Assembly (NCBI GenBank): GCA_035490315.1
Contig: DATHET010000129.1
Coordinates: 1-60,082 of the forward strand
DNA length: 60,082 bases
Source of the DNA: JADJQU01 sp035490315
Lineage (GTDB): Bacteria > Planctomycetota > UBA1135 > GCA-002686595
Reading direction: 5' to 3'
Shown here: piece after piece, positions 7,713 to 16,285 of the stretch
How the letters are laid out: each line of letters begins with the position of its first letter
Numbering within the stretch: the stretch's first letter is position 1
Notes under the pieces: model-generated
What the model was told of the DNA's origin: nothing
What the model saw: only the letters and a program-made list of their open reading frames with translations
Database searches by the model: none
Position numbers and translations under genes: made by a program

Positions 7713-8741
7713 ATGAACACAGCGCAACTGAAAGTCATCTCCTGGAGCGCCGCGCTGGTCTTCGGCGCGGGTCTCGCGCTCTACGTCGGGAACTACCTGA
7801 TGCACAAGCCCCAGCTCGAGCAGCGGGTGGCCCCGGCGACGATCACGGGGGCGTTGTCCAAGGTGCCCAACGTCGAGAAGAAGGCCGAGGACATCGTCGC
7901 CTACGACCGGGTCAACGAGGCGCTGTACAAGTACAACTGGACCGCGAAGCCGCCGCCCAAGCCGGCACCGATCATCGCGCCGGTACCCGAGGGGCCGAAG
8001 GGGCCCATTCCCGTCGCTCAGCTGCTCAAGGTCCTGCTGTACAAGACCGACTCGGTCGACGACTCCGGCACGACTGCCGACGCGCGCGCGGTGATCAAGT
8101 ACCTGGCGCCTGCCCAGGTCAAGCTCAAGGAGCCGACAGTCGTCAAGCACGTCGGCGACTCGCTCGACGATCCCTGGCAAGGCATCACGGTTGCCGCGAT
8201 CACGAAGGAGGGCGTGCGCTTCAAGTTCGCCGATGCCAATCGTCCCGAGGAGCTGCTCGTTCCCGGCGAATTCGAACGCCGGCTCGACATGGAGTGGCTG
8301 GCCAAGAATCCCGGTTCGGGCGGCATGCTGCGCCCGAAAGAGATCGCGATCGGACGCGGCCCCAACTACAACACGGCACCCGAGCGCACCGTCGAGCTTC
8401 GGCCTGGCGAATTCACGATCGGCACCGAAGACATCGACGACTGGGCCGAGAACTACGACGTCTACTTGAACCAGATCGAGGCCGGCAAGCACCGCGATCC
8501 CACCACGGGCAAGTACGACGGCATCGCGCTGACCAGCGTTCCCGCGAACTCCGTCGCCGCCGCGCACGGCGTGCAGGAAGGCGACGTGATCAAGTCGATC
8601 AACGGCCAGCTGGTCAACACGAAGCAGGAAGCCATCGCCTACATCAAGCAGAACAAGGACAAGTTCGATGTGTGGGAAGTGGTGATCGAGAGCAAGGGCA
8701 AGGAAAAGACGATCGTCTACAAGGTGCCGAAGAAGCACTGA
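7713..8741 (+). CDS. GspC/PulC-like inner-membrane protein with C-terminal PDZ domain
   Basis: 342 residues. One membrane segment lies at ~9-27 (ISWSAALVFGAGLALYVGNYL), so the rest is periplasmic. A proline-rich linker (PPPKPAPIIAPVPEGP) is followed by a mixed region and a C-terminal PDZ domain (ALTSVPANSVAAAHGVQEGDVIKSINGQ, then a helix and VVIESKGKEKTIVYKV). Topology TM-Pro linker-homology region-PDZ is that of GspC, which couples the type II secretion inner-membrane platform to the secretin. It lies among a secretin end, pilus ATPase and prepilin peptidase. Sequence similarity to GspC itself is not obvious, so the call rests on architecture and context. Confidence 0.6.
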   Translation: MNTAQLKVISWSAALVFGAGLALYVGNYLMHKPQLEQRVAPATITGALSKVPNVEKKAEDIVAYDRVNEALYKYNWTAKPPPKPAPIIAPVPEGPKGPIPVAQLLKVLLYKTDSVDDSGTTADARAVIKYLAPAQVKLKEPTVVKHVGDSLDDPWQGITVAAITKEGVRFKFADANRPEELLVPGEFERRLDMEWLAKNPGSGGMLRPKEIAIGRGPNYNTAPERTVELRPGEFTIGTEDIDDWAENYDVYLNQIEAGKHRDPTTGKYDGIALTSVPANSVAAAHGVQEGDVIKSINGQLVNTKQEAIAYIKQNKDKFDVWEVVIESKGKEKTIVYKVPKKH

Positions 8742-8775
8742 TCGCGGGGCGGACTCGCCGTCCACGACGAGTTCC

Positions 8776-9603
8776 ATGGGCGCTTCACTGCTGACCGTCG
8801 ACCTGGGGAACAGCGCGGCCAAGCTGCGCGCCTGGCAAGTCGATTCCTCCGGAGCCCTGGTGTGCGGCGCGCGACTCGAGGTCGCGTCGGAAGCGAGCGA
8901 TCCGGCCACGCTCGAGCCATTTTTCGCCGCTCATCCGCGACTCGAGCTGGCCGCGATGTCCTCGGTCGCCGGGGAGCGATCGACAGCGAGCTGGCGCGAG
9001 CTGCTCGCGAAATCGACGCGTGCGCGCCTCTTCGACGAGCTCTCCCCAGGCCTCGACAACCAGACCAGGGAACCCGAGCGCGTCGGCCGCGATCGACTCT
9101 TCGCGGCGCGCGGCGCGCTGGAATGGATCGGCGAGAGCGCCCTGGTCGTCGACGTCGGGACTGCGCTGACCGTCGACGTCCTGATTGTGCGCCGCGCGCC
9201 GTCGTCCGCGGCGGAATGGCCACGGGGCGAATTCCTGGGCGGAGCCATCGCTCCCGGCCCGCAGCTGCTCGCGCGCGCACTCTCGTCGGGAGCGGCGCGC
9301 CTGTTCGAAGTGGTGCCAGAGCCCGACCCGCCGGCGCTCGGACGCGATTCCGCCGCGGCCATGCGCTCCGGCGTCGGCGTGGGAATCCGCGGCGCCGCTC
9401 GCGAGCTGTCGGAGACCATCGCGCGCGAAGCCGGCCTCGTCGATCCGCCGATCGCCTTGACCGGCGGCGCGCGCGCCTTCGTCGCCTCCGTTTTCACGGG
9501 CAGGCGCGTGTTCGAGAGCGAAGACCTCGTGCACTACGGCCTGTGCGCCGCCTTGCTGCAGCAGACAGGCCTCGCTCGGCCCCGCTCGTTCCAGGCGCGA
9601 TGA
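8776..9603 (+). CDS. coaX: Type III pantothenate kinase
   Basis: 275 residues. The ASKHA-fold motifs of CoaX are all visible: phosphate-1 TVDLGNSAAKL (D9, N12), GRDRLFAARGAL, DVGTALTVDV and GGAIAPGPQLLARAL, with TGGA near the end. It phosphorylates pantothenate in the first step of CoA synthesis; type III enzymes need a monovalent cation and resist CoA feedback. It starts 34 nt after the GspC-like gene. Its stop overlaps the next start (ATGA at 9600-9603), so translation is probably coupled to the MnmE-like GTPase. Confidence 0.93.
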   Translation: MGASLLTVDLGNSAAKLRAWQVDSSGALVCGARLEVASEASDPATLEPFFAAHPRLELAAMSSVAGERSTASWRELLAKSTRARLFDELSPGLDNQTREPERVGRDRLFAARGALEWIGESALVVDVGTALTVDVLIVRRAPSSAAEWPRGEFLGGAIAPGPQLLARALSSGAARLFEVVPEPDPPALGRDSAAAMRSGVGVGIRGAARELSETIAREAGLVDPPIALTGGARAFVASVFTGRRVFESEDLVHYGLCAALLQQTGLARPRSFQAR

Positions 9604-10661
9604 GCGCGCGCATCCGCGAGCTGACTCCGCGCGCTGGCGGCGGCGTGTCCGTGCTCGAGCTCGAGGGATCCGGCGCGCTCGAGCTGCTCGCGCGGCAATT
9701 GCACACGGCTCTGGTGCCCGGCCAGGTCAGCCTGGTGCGCCTCGCCCTCGGCGGCGAGGAGCTCGACGAAGCCCTGGTCTGGTGCGAATCGCTCTCGCGT
9801 GTCGAGCTCCACCTCCACGGATCTCCGCCGCTGGTGCGCCGCGTCGAATCCGAATTGATCCGCGCGGGATTCGAGGGCGCGGGGACGAGCAAGGTCCCGC
9901 GCAGTCTCGAGGAGCGCGCCTTCGACGCCCTCGCCGCGGCCAAGGCGCCGGCAGCCGCGCGCATGCTCCTCGATCAGGCCGAGGGCGCGCTGCGCGCCGA
10001 GCTCGAGCACTGCCGCGGTCTCACGGGCCAGGCCTTGCGTGCGCGGCTGGAACTGCTCGCCCTGCGCGCTCGCCGCGCGCGTTTCCTGCTAGAGCCCGCG
10101 CGCATCGTGCTCGCCGGCGTCGTCAACGCCGGAAAATCGACCCTGTTCAACGCCCTGGTCGGCAGCGATCGCGCCCTGGTCAGCGTGGCACCCGGCACGA
10201 CTCGCGATGTCCTGTGCGAGCCGGCGCACCTCGGCGATTGGCCAGTGCTCGTGTTCGACACGGCGGGGGAGCGAGCTCTCGAGCCCAAGGATCCGCGGCG
10301 CAGCCTCGAGGCCCAGGGCCAGACCCTGGGACGAAGCGTGCGCGAGAGCGCCGAGCTGGTGCTCTGGCTACAGCCTGCCGACGCAGACGCCGCCCCGCCG
10401 CCGCCAGGAGCCCTGCCGATCACGACGCGCGCCGATCTCGGTCCCGCACGCGCCTCGGATCCGGCGCTCGCCGCGGGTCCCGATCCTTTCGGAGCGGTCC
10501 AGGTCGTCGCGCGCGTCTTCCGCAAGGCTCTGGACCTTCCCGAGCGGGCCTGGGAAGCGGGCGCCGGCGTTGCCTTCGAAGCCTGGATGGGGCCGCGCCT
10601 GACCCAGGCCGCGAGCTCCGCGGACTCCAGTGTGATCGACGAGCTTCTGGCTCCCCGCTGA
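9600..10661 (+). CDS. Truncated, divergent MnmE/TrmE-like GTPase
   Basis: 353 residues versus ~450 for MnmE. The N-terminal part is TrmE_N-like (VSLVRLALGGEELDEALVWC, VELHLHGSPPLVRRVESELIRAGF), followed by a helical region that begins RSLEERAFDALAA. The G domain has G1 GVVNAGKST (173-181), LVSVAPGTTRDV (G2) and FDTAG (G3). At the expected NKxD position there is only a Pro/Ala-rich stretch with ITTRADL. The MnmE C-terminus, including the C-x-G-K motif needed for U34 tRNA modification, is missing; the protein ends SVIDELLAPR. It therefore probably does not act as a standard MnmE. ATGA overlap with coaX. Confidence 0.8.
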   Translation: MSARIRELTPRAGGGVSVLELEGSGALELLARQLHTALVPGQVSLVRLALGGEELDEALVWCESLSRVELHLHGSPPLVRRVESELIRAGFEGAGTSKVPRSLEERAFDALAAAKAPAAARMLLDQAEGALRAELEHCRGLTGQALRARLELLALRARRARFLLEPARIVLAGVVNAGKSTLFNALVGSDRALVSVAPGTTRDVLCEPAHLGDWPVLVFDTAGERALEPKDPRRSLEAQGQTLGRSVRESAELVLWLQPADADAAPPPPGALPITTRADLGPARASDPALAAGPDPFGAVQVVARVFRKALDLPERAWEAGAGVAFEAWMGPRLTQAASSADSSVIDELLAPR

Positions 10662-10855
10662 ACCTGCCCCGCATCGCTGTGCATGCTCCATTCCCGCGCT
10701 GGAAACGGCAGGTGCCCCCCCGCGGAAACCGCGGCCCGCGGCCAGGCACAATCATGCGGGGCAGTCTCCTCGTTGAACGTTTGGGGGCTCGCGGTTAGCC
10801 TCTGTGCCCAAGCGCAGACGGGTGAGCCGCGGCCGGCTCGCGCGGATCGCGCAGC

Positions 10856-12205
10856 ATGAAAAGCGGCGTTCGGCACCTGGTTTCGATCGACGATCTCTCC
10901 CTCGCGGAGATCCAGGCCCTGTTCGAGCACGCCAAGCGCTTTTCCGAGGACCTGCGCGCCTGGTCTCACCTCTGCCCCGGCCTGATCTCGGCCAGCCTGT
11001 TCTACGAGCCTTCGACGCGCACGCGGCTGTCCTTCGAATCGGCGATGCTGCGCCTGGGCGGGGGAGTGATCACGGCGGCGGAAATGCACTCGTCCTCGGC
11101 CAGCAAGGGCGAGTCTCTGGCCGATACGGTGCGGGTCGTCGGCGGCAGCTACGCGGACCTGATCGTCCTGCGCCATGCCAGCGAGGGCGCCGCGCGCCTG
11201 GCCGCCCAGTACTCGCCGGTGCCCGTGATCAACGCCGGCGACGGAAGCCACGAGCACCCGACGCAGACTCTTTGCGATTTGTACAACCTGTGGATCGAGC
11301 GCGGCCGCATCGACGGCATCCACGTGGTCCTGTCCGGGGATCTGCGCTACAGCCGCACGATCCATTCCTTCGTCTACGCCCTGGCGCGCTTCGGGGCCAA
11401 CATCGTCTGCGTGCCTCTGCCGGGTTTCGAGCTGCCGGCCTACGTGATGCAGCGCCTGCGCGAGGAATTCGGCGTGGAGCCGACGCGAGCGGACGTCTCG
11501 CGCCTGGGCGATCTCGCGCGCGAGTGCGACGCGATGTACTTGACGCCCCAGAAGCCGCACCAGCTCAGCCTGTTCACCGACGCCAAGGGCCTCTTGCTCG
11601 AGCGCGTCGATGCCTTGTACATGACGCGGCCGCAGACCGAGCGCTACACGGCCGATGAGCTGCAGCGCACACGCGTGGTGCACCTGGGCAAGCAGGAATT
11701 GGCGGCCGATTCCCTGCGCGAAGCCGTGGTCATGCACCCCTTGCCGCGGCGCGACGAAATCTCGCCCGACATCGACGGAGATCCGCGCAGCATCTATTTC
11801 AAGCAGGCCGCGCGCGGAGTCCCGATCCGCATGGCGATCCTCGGCCTGTTGCTCGGCCGGCTGGAGCTCGGCGTGCCCAGCGAGCACCTGGAATTGCCCG
11901 GGTATCCCGTCACGCGCGGCGCCAATCCTTGCTCGAACCCAACCTGCATCTCGCGCACGGAGTCGCGGCACGTGGTGCCTTCCTATCGCCTCGCTTCGAG
12001 GACGCCGGTGCGCGCCTACTGCCTGTATTGCTCGCAGGAGATTCAGCACCGGTTGGTCGGCTGCTCGACCACGGGTCTGTTCCACGAGCGCGAGTCCTCG
12101 GCGGCGCGCAAGATCCGCCCCGACCACCTGGTCTTCCTGCGCGACGAGGCGGACGCGATCGGTCAGGGTTTCTCCGCCGCGACGCGCCCGAGCCTGATTC
12201 CCTGA
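10856..12205 (+). CDS. pyrB: Aspartate carbamoyltransferase catalytic chain fused to a PyrI-type zinc domain
   Basis: 449 residues. Residues 1-~325 are ATCase: carbamoyl-phosphate loop YEPSTRTRLSFE, SSASKGESLADT (active-site Lys from the neighbouring subunit), DGSHEHPTQTL, YMTRPQTERY (Arg/Gln for aspartate) and HPLPR. It condenses carbamoyl phosphate with aspartate in pyrimidine synthesis. The next ~60 residues resemble the zinc domain of the E. coli regulatory chain PyrI: C359-x4-C364-x24-C389-x2-C392, with NPTCIS and CLYCSQEIQH matching PyrI's SNCIS and CKYCEKEFSH. The allosteric nucleotide-binding domain of PyrI is absent. A ~50-residue tail follows. ATG 10856 is the first sensible start. 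No pyrC or pyrI neighbours it. Confidence 0.93.
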   Translation: MKSGVRHLVSIDDLSLAEIQALFEHAKRFSEDLRAWSHLCPGLISASLFYEPSTRTRLSFESAMLRLGGGVITAAEMHSSSASKGESLADTVRVVGGSYADLIVLRHASEGAARLAAQYSPVPVINAGDGSHEHPTQTLCDLYNLWIERGRIDGIHVVLSGDLRYSRTIHSFVYALARFGANIVCVPLPGFELPAYVMQRLREEFGVEPTRADVSRLGDLARECDAMYLTPQKPHQLSLFTDAKGLLLERVDALYMTRPQTERYTADELQRTRVVHLGKQELAADSLREAVVMHPLPRRDEISPDIDGDPRSIYFKQAARGVPIRMAILGLLLGRLELGVPSEHLELPGYPVTRGANPCSNPTCISRTESRHVVPSYRLASRTPVRAYCLYCSQEIQHRLVGCSTTGLFHERESSAARKIRPDHLVFLRDEADAIGQGFSAATRPSLIP

Positions 12206-12490
12206 GCTCGCGGGGGAAGAAACCGAGGATGTGACGGACCCGAGACTGTGCGAATGCGCACGATTGCAGGTTCGGAGCCCTTCCCGCGCGCTCAGGTGTC
12301 GCTCGGCGGCTGGCCTCGCCTTCCTAGGTGGATTCGCAAGTATTGGTCAGTAAAAGACTTATGGTAGGTGCGAAAGCGATCCATCGCGGCACGGATTTTG
12401 TCCCTCCAGCGTGCTCGCGAGGCTCTCGCGGGCGATCGCTCTTTCCAAAGTCAAAGCTGGATCACCTCTCCAAGCTGGCCCCCCCCCGAT

Positions 12491-12520
12491 CGCCCTCGGG
12501 CACCCTCGGGCACCCTCGGG
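12491..12520. repeat. Three 10-bp tandem copies
   Basis: cgccctcggg followed by two copies of caccctcggg, with a partial further similarity (ggacc) after them. Short and GC-rich; no function apparent. Confidence 0.6.
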
Positions 12521-12643
12521 ACCAGCGCACCGCAACCTGTCCGATGTCTGCCTGGGATCGCCGCCGGCCTCCCTCGCGGAGCACCACACCGGAACGATTT
12601 CGGAAACGAGAGGGCGCGGTGGCGGTAGAAGGACCTGCGTCTC

Positions 12644-12673
12644 TTGACCCTGCTGGGGTCAGGGTCGCACAAT
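12644..12673 (+). promoter_or_regulatory. Candidate promoter with overlapping inverted repeat, upstream of lipoprotein cluster
   Basis: TTGACC (12644-12649, 5/6), 18-nt spacer, CACAAT (12668-12673, 4/6). The inverted repeat tgaccc-N5-gggtca (12645-12661) covers the -35 and spacer, which is where a repressor operator would sit. About 260 nt upstream of the first lipoprotein gene. Confidence 0.35.
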
Positions 12674-12933
12674 CTTTCGGATCGCAACCCATACTACTGT
12701 GCCGCACCCAGACCCCGTAAGCGCGCGCCGCTTCCTTGGTGCAAGTCGGGTACCGGTGCCCTCCGCAGGCGTCCTGCAGGCTCCGCGCGCACGCAGACCC
12801 GGATCGTGATCCGTTCTTTAAGTTTCGACCCTGTAATTCTTCACCCGCAAGGCTCTCCGCTGCGCGCGATTGCGCGCTGCGCGGCCTTGGTCGGGATCCT
12901 TCCGATCGTGTTCGCCTGTTCGTCATACCTCCC

Positions 12934-15900
12934 ATGAATGAATCGTTTGCCATGAACTCGACGCCTGCCTCGCACGTGTCCACGATCGCCAGCCTTCCTG
13001 GAAATTCTCTGCGCCGTGCTCGGGGCCTGGCCCTGATCGCGGGGCTGTGCGCCACCAGCTTCCTGCTGCCGGCTTGCGACTCGACTTCGCCCTCGCCGAA
13101 TTCGAGCAACGCGCCGGGCACCCTGCTCACGGACCCCGGCACCGGGAACCAGTTCGTGGTCACGCCCAACCACAACGGCGAGGCCAACCGGATCGCACTC
13201 CTCGGCGCCGCATGGGGACGGCTCGTCGATATCTACGACTTCGACTCGCAGACGAACCTGTCGACGCTGCAGTTCAAGGACTTCGTGATCGGGGACAACA
13301 TTGCCTCCGACCTGATCGACTACAAGCTGGACCGCAACTCGATCACCGAGACGGACACCCTCACGATCCTGCACCCCGCGGCATCGCCGGCTTTCCTCTC
13401 CGCGCTGCAGCAGGTCGACCTCAACGTCCAGCCGATCAAGAAGAACGGCCTCAACCCGCTGCCGAGCGCGACTCTCTCCGCGATTCCGCGCAACGCGGCG
13501 ATCGTGCTGACCTTCGACGACCTGCTCGACTCGGCGAAGATCACGGCGAAGAACGTCTCGATGCTCACCGGCTACCCGCCGACGGTGCCCTACGAAGCTC
13601 GCCTGATCGCCGACCCGTCCCACGGTGACCTGATCGACGCTGACGGCGACGGCAACGTCGAATTCCACACCACGCGCGTCATCATCGACCTGACCGTCTC
13701 GCAGCTCGAAGCCCAGCAGTCGAATCCGCCGCTGTCGGTAAACTCGCTCGGTCTTCCCGAGGCGCAGGTGGCCGATCAGCCCAATGTGCTGCTGCGGATC
13801 CCGACGCGGGTCGCGTCGTCGATCGGTCAGCTGACCGTGCTCAGCAACATCTCGGGCGCGGGTCTCGACTTCGGGCTCAGCTCCCCGAACGATCCGGTCT
13901 CGCCGACGCTCGACGTGGTGCGCACCATGCGCTCCTCGAGCTCGGATCTCGGCGATCCGAACAACGGATTCCTGATCGACGACATCGCTCCTCGCATCGT
14001 CGGCGTCCAAGGCATCACCTTGGTGAACATCGCGCCGGCGGGCGGCGTGAACTACCTTGTCGACGCCGTGTTCGACGCGGCGAGCTGCGCGGCACAGCCC
14101 CACGTGGGCGACGTGATCCGCGTCGGCAGTTCGGTGCTGGCGGTCGTGACGGCGAACGGAAACGCGCCCGCGGGCGGTTTCATCACCGGCGTCGCGGTCA
14201 AGCTGGAAGTCGGCAATGCCGCGAGCTTCCTGCCTGGCCAGGCTCAATACCTGCTGCCCTTCGATCCCGCCGGCAACGTTCCCGCTCCGTGCTTCGTGCG
14301 CATCAGCCCGACGCCGACGCAACTGCCCGCTAGCGGAGTGTCGCCGAACTCGACGATCTCGATCCGGTTCAGCGAGCCCATGGACCCCGCGTCGTTGTCC
14401 GGCATGGAGAGCTTCACGGTTCAGCGCTTGCCGCAGCAGACCCCGCCGGTGCCGGGAGGAAATGCTCAGCCCACCGTTCCTCTGGGGAACACGATCGTCG
14501 CGACCACGCAGCCGTCGCTCGACTTGAAGGAATTCACCCTGACGCCGCTCTTGCCCTTCGAGCGCCACCTTTTCTTCTGCCCCTTGGGTGACCTCTACCA
14601 GGTGTCGCTCCTGAGCGGCCCGGCCGGTCCGATCGACCTGTCCGGCAAGCCGATCACCGACGCCCTGCCTCCGTTCAACTTCCAGCTCGACCCCAACGCC
14701 CCGCAGACCGGGACGCGCGGCTTCGTGCTCAACTTCAACAGCCAGGACCAGGACAACAACCAGGGGCCCGAGCTGCGCGGACAATTCCTTTTCAACCTGG
14801 CCAAGGGCACCATCCGCCCGCGTCCAGTGACACGCTTCTCGGCCGTCGCTGATGCGACGCAACCGGTCGTGGGACTCATGTTCCCCTTCACGGCGCCGAT
14901 CCAGACGCCGCTGTCGAACCTCGGCAGCAAGATGATGACCCTCTATCGCTACCACGACCTGGGGCTTGGTCTGGTGGACGATGCAACGCTGAACATCGAC
15001 GTCGAGGGCCTGGCCTGGACGCCATTCCTCGGTCTGCAGGTCGACACCTACTCGCGGTTCCGGATGGCCCTGACCCACTCGAAGTTCCTGCCGGACGAGA
15101 CGATCAATCCCCTGTCTCTCCTGCCGAACTTCCCGCTTTCCGGGCTGGTCAAGACCTTCGACGACAACATTCTTCCCACCGACACCCTGACGGTCGTGCA
15201 CCCGAAGGATCGCGGCTACACCGTGCAGCCGGTCGATTCCTTCATCTCGAGCACGGGCCTCCTGATGATGCCCTACCCCCTGAACCGCGGCCTGACCAAG
15301 GCTCAGTACACGCGCTACACCTGGCGCGACACCGGCACGCTGGCGGTGGCGGGACCGAACGGCGCGGGTGCGGACACGACCATCAATGCCTTTGCTCAGG
15401 GAGGAAACCTCCCGCAGGTTCTCTATGGGCCCACCAAGGTTCCGACCGTCGCCCTGCCGCTCTTGATGGAATTCCGCTGCTATCCCGACGACCTGGCAGT
15501 GGGCCTCAACGGATTCAAGATCAACATCGCGACCAATTCGTCGGCTCGGCCGGCCTTCCGAGCCTTCTCGACCGGCGGCATCCTCGCCAACGGTCAGCTG
15601 GTCAAGATCGATCCTGACAACCAGCCCTTCGCCCAGGGTGGGTACACGCCCGGCGGAGCGTCCACGGGATTCGGCAGCGAGATCGACAATGCGTTCTACA
15701 TCGGTCAGGTGGACTTCGTCGTGCGCGTCAACCGCATCCACACCGTGTGGCTCGACACGTTCTCGCCCGGCAACATTCTGCAGTTCCGGACTCCGATCAC
15801 CGAGCCGCCGAATTCCCTGCAACCCGCCGGGACCCAGGTCATCGTCGCCTTGCGCGGCGCGAGCGGCGTTCAGAACGGTGTTTCGGCCACGGTGGGCGGC

Positions 15901-16191
15901 GTGCTGCCGATCAAATCGGCTCTGAATTACGATCCCTACGGTGATCCCAAGGCGGCGTCCGCGGGTCCTCCTCCTCCGACGACCTTCGTGAACTTCACCG
16001 CGACGATGCTGCTTGGCGCGAACGGCCAGCCCGATCCGAGCTGGAAGACCAACCTGGCGCTGCTCAACTCACCGCCGAACGGACAGGTTTCGCCGCGCAA
16101 CATCCAGGCGCGCATCACGATGATCTCGAATCCGGACACTCAGCTCATTCCGGAAATCTCCGCGATGGGCATCGCCTTCAGCTATCAGTGA
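12934..16191 (+). CDS. Large secreted lipoprotein with SbsA-type Ig-like (Big_5) domains
   Basis: 1085 residues from ATG 12934 (ATG 12952 in frame is an alternative; neither has an SD). A basic n-region and hydrophobic stretch end in the lipobox LLPAC (C48), followed by a Ser/Pro linker. Big_5-like segments are visible: PSATLSAIPRNAAIVLTFDDLLDSAKIT and, better, PASGVSPNSTISIRFSEPMDPASL. The rest is beta-rich with many Pro/Gly turns and few cysteines, and lacks the long glycine runs of its neighbours. Likely an outer-membrane-anchored surface protein of unknown function. It is first in a co-directional row of four lipoproteins. A fragment of its 3' end recurs at 19755-19862. Confidence 0.8.
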   Translation: MNESFAMNSTPASHVSTIASLPGNSLRRARGLALIAGLCATSFLLPACDSTSPSPNSSNAPGTLLTDPGTGNQFVVTPNHNGEANRIALLGAAWGRLVDIYDFDSQTNLSTLQFKDFVIGDNIASDLIDYKLDRNSITETDTLTILHPAASPAFLSALQQVDLNVQPIKKNGLNPLPSATLSAIPRNAAIVLTFDDLLDSAKITAKNVSMLTGYPPTVPYEARLIADPSHGDLIDADGDGNVEFHTTRVIIDLTVSQLEAQQSNPPLSVNSLGLPEAQVADQPNVLLRIPTRVASSIGQLTVLSNISGAGLDFGLSSPNDPVSPTLDVVRTMRSSSSDLGDPNNGFLIDDIAPRIVGVQGITLVNIAPAGGVNYLVDAVFDAASCAAQPHVGDVIRVGSSVLAVVTANGNAPAGGFITGVAVKLEVGNAASFLPGQAQYLLPFDPAGNVPAPCFVRISPTPTQLPASGVSPNSTISIRFSEPMDPASLSGMESFTVQRLPQQTPPVPGGNAQPTVPLGNTIVATTQPSLDLKEFTLTPLLPFERHLFFCPLGDLYQVSLLSGPAGPIDLSGKPITDALPPFNFQLDPNAPQTGTRGFVLNFNSQDQDNNQGPELRGQFLFNLAKGTIRPRPVTRFSAVADATQPVVGLMFPFTAPIQTPLSNLGSKMMTLYRYHDLGLGLVDDATLNIDVEGLAWTPFLGLQVDTYSRFRMALTHSKFLPDETINPLSLLPNFPLSGLVKTFDDNILPTDTLTVVHPKDRGYTVQPVDSFISSTGLLMMPYPLNRGLTKAQYTRYTWRDTGTLAVAGPNGAGADTTINAFAQGGNLPQVLYGPTKVPTVALPLLMEFRCYPDDLAVGLNGFKINIATNSSARPAFRAFSTGGILANGQLVKIDPDNQPFAQGGYTPGGASTGFGSEIDNAFYIGQVDFVVRVNRIHTVWLDTFSPGNILQFRTPITEPPNSLQPAGTQVIVALRGASGVQNGVSATVGGVLPIKSALNYDPYGDPKAASAGPPPPTTFVNFTATMLLGANGQPDPSWKTNLALLNSPPNGQVSPRNIQARITMISNPDTQLIPEISAMGIAFSYQ

Positions 16192-16199
16192 TCTTTCGC

Positions 16200-16228
16200 G
16201 GGCGGGCGGGCCGCGTGCCCGCCCGCCC
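16200..16228 (+). terminator. GC hairpin after first large lipoprotein gene
   Basis: Perfect 12-bp stem gggcgggcgggc (16200-16211) with gcccgcccgccc (16217-16228), loop cgcgt, 8 nt past the stop. No T-tract follows, so it may be a Rho-independent-like or mRNA-stabilising hairpin. Confidence 0.5.
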
Positions 16229-16285
16229 ACACTCGTCTCGCCTTTCTCCTCCTCTCGCTGACTCTCCGGCAACTCCCAGGCACTC

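Larger units (their letters stand above)
12206..12933. other. Long noncoding interval before the lipoprotein cluster
   Basis: 728 nt with only short, unconvincing open frames and no tRNA cloverleaf that I can see. It contains a 10-bp tandem repeat (12491-12520) and the best promoter candidate of the interval (12644-12673), which overlaps an inverted repeat. If that promoter is used, the first lipoprotein mRNA has a leader of ~250 nt. Confidence 0.5.

Noticed and set aside
12841..15822. 993-codon minus-strand open frame opposite the first lipoprotein
   Set aside because: Same reason: antisense shadow of a lipoprotein-coding strand, Arg/Asp/Val-rich noise.
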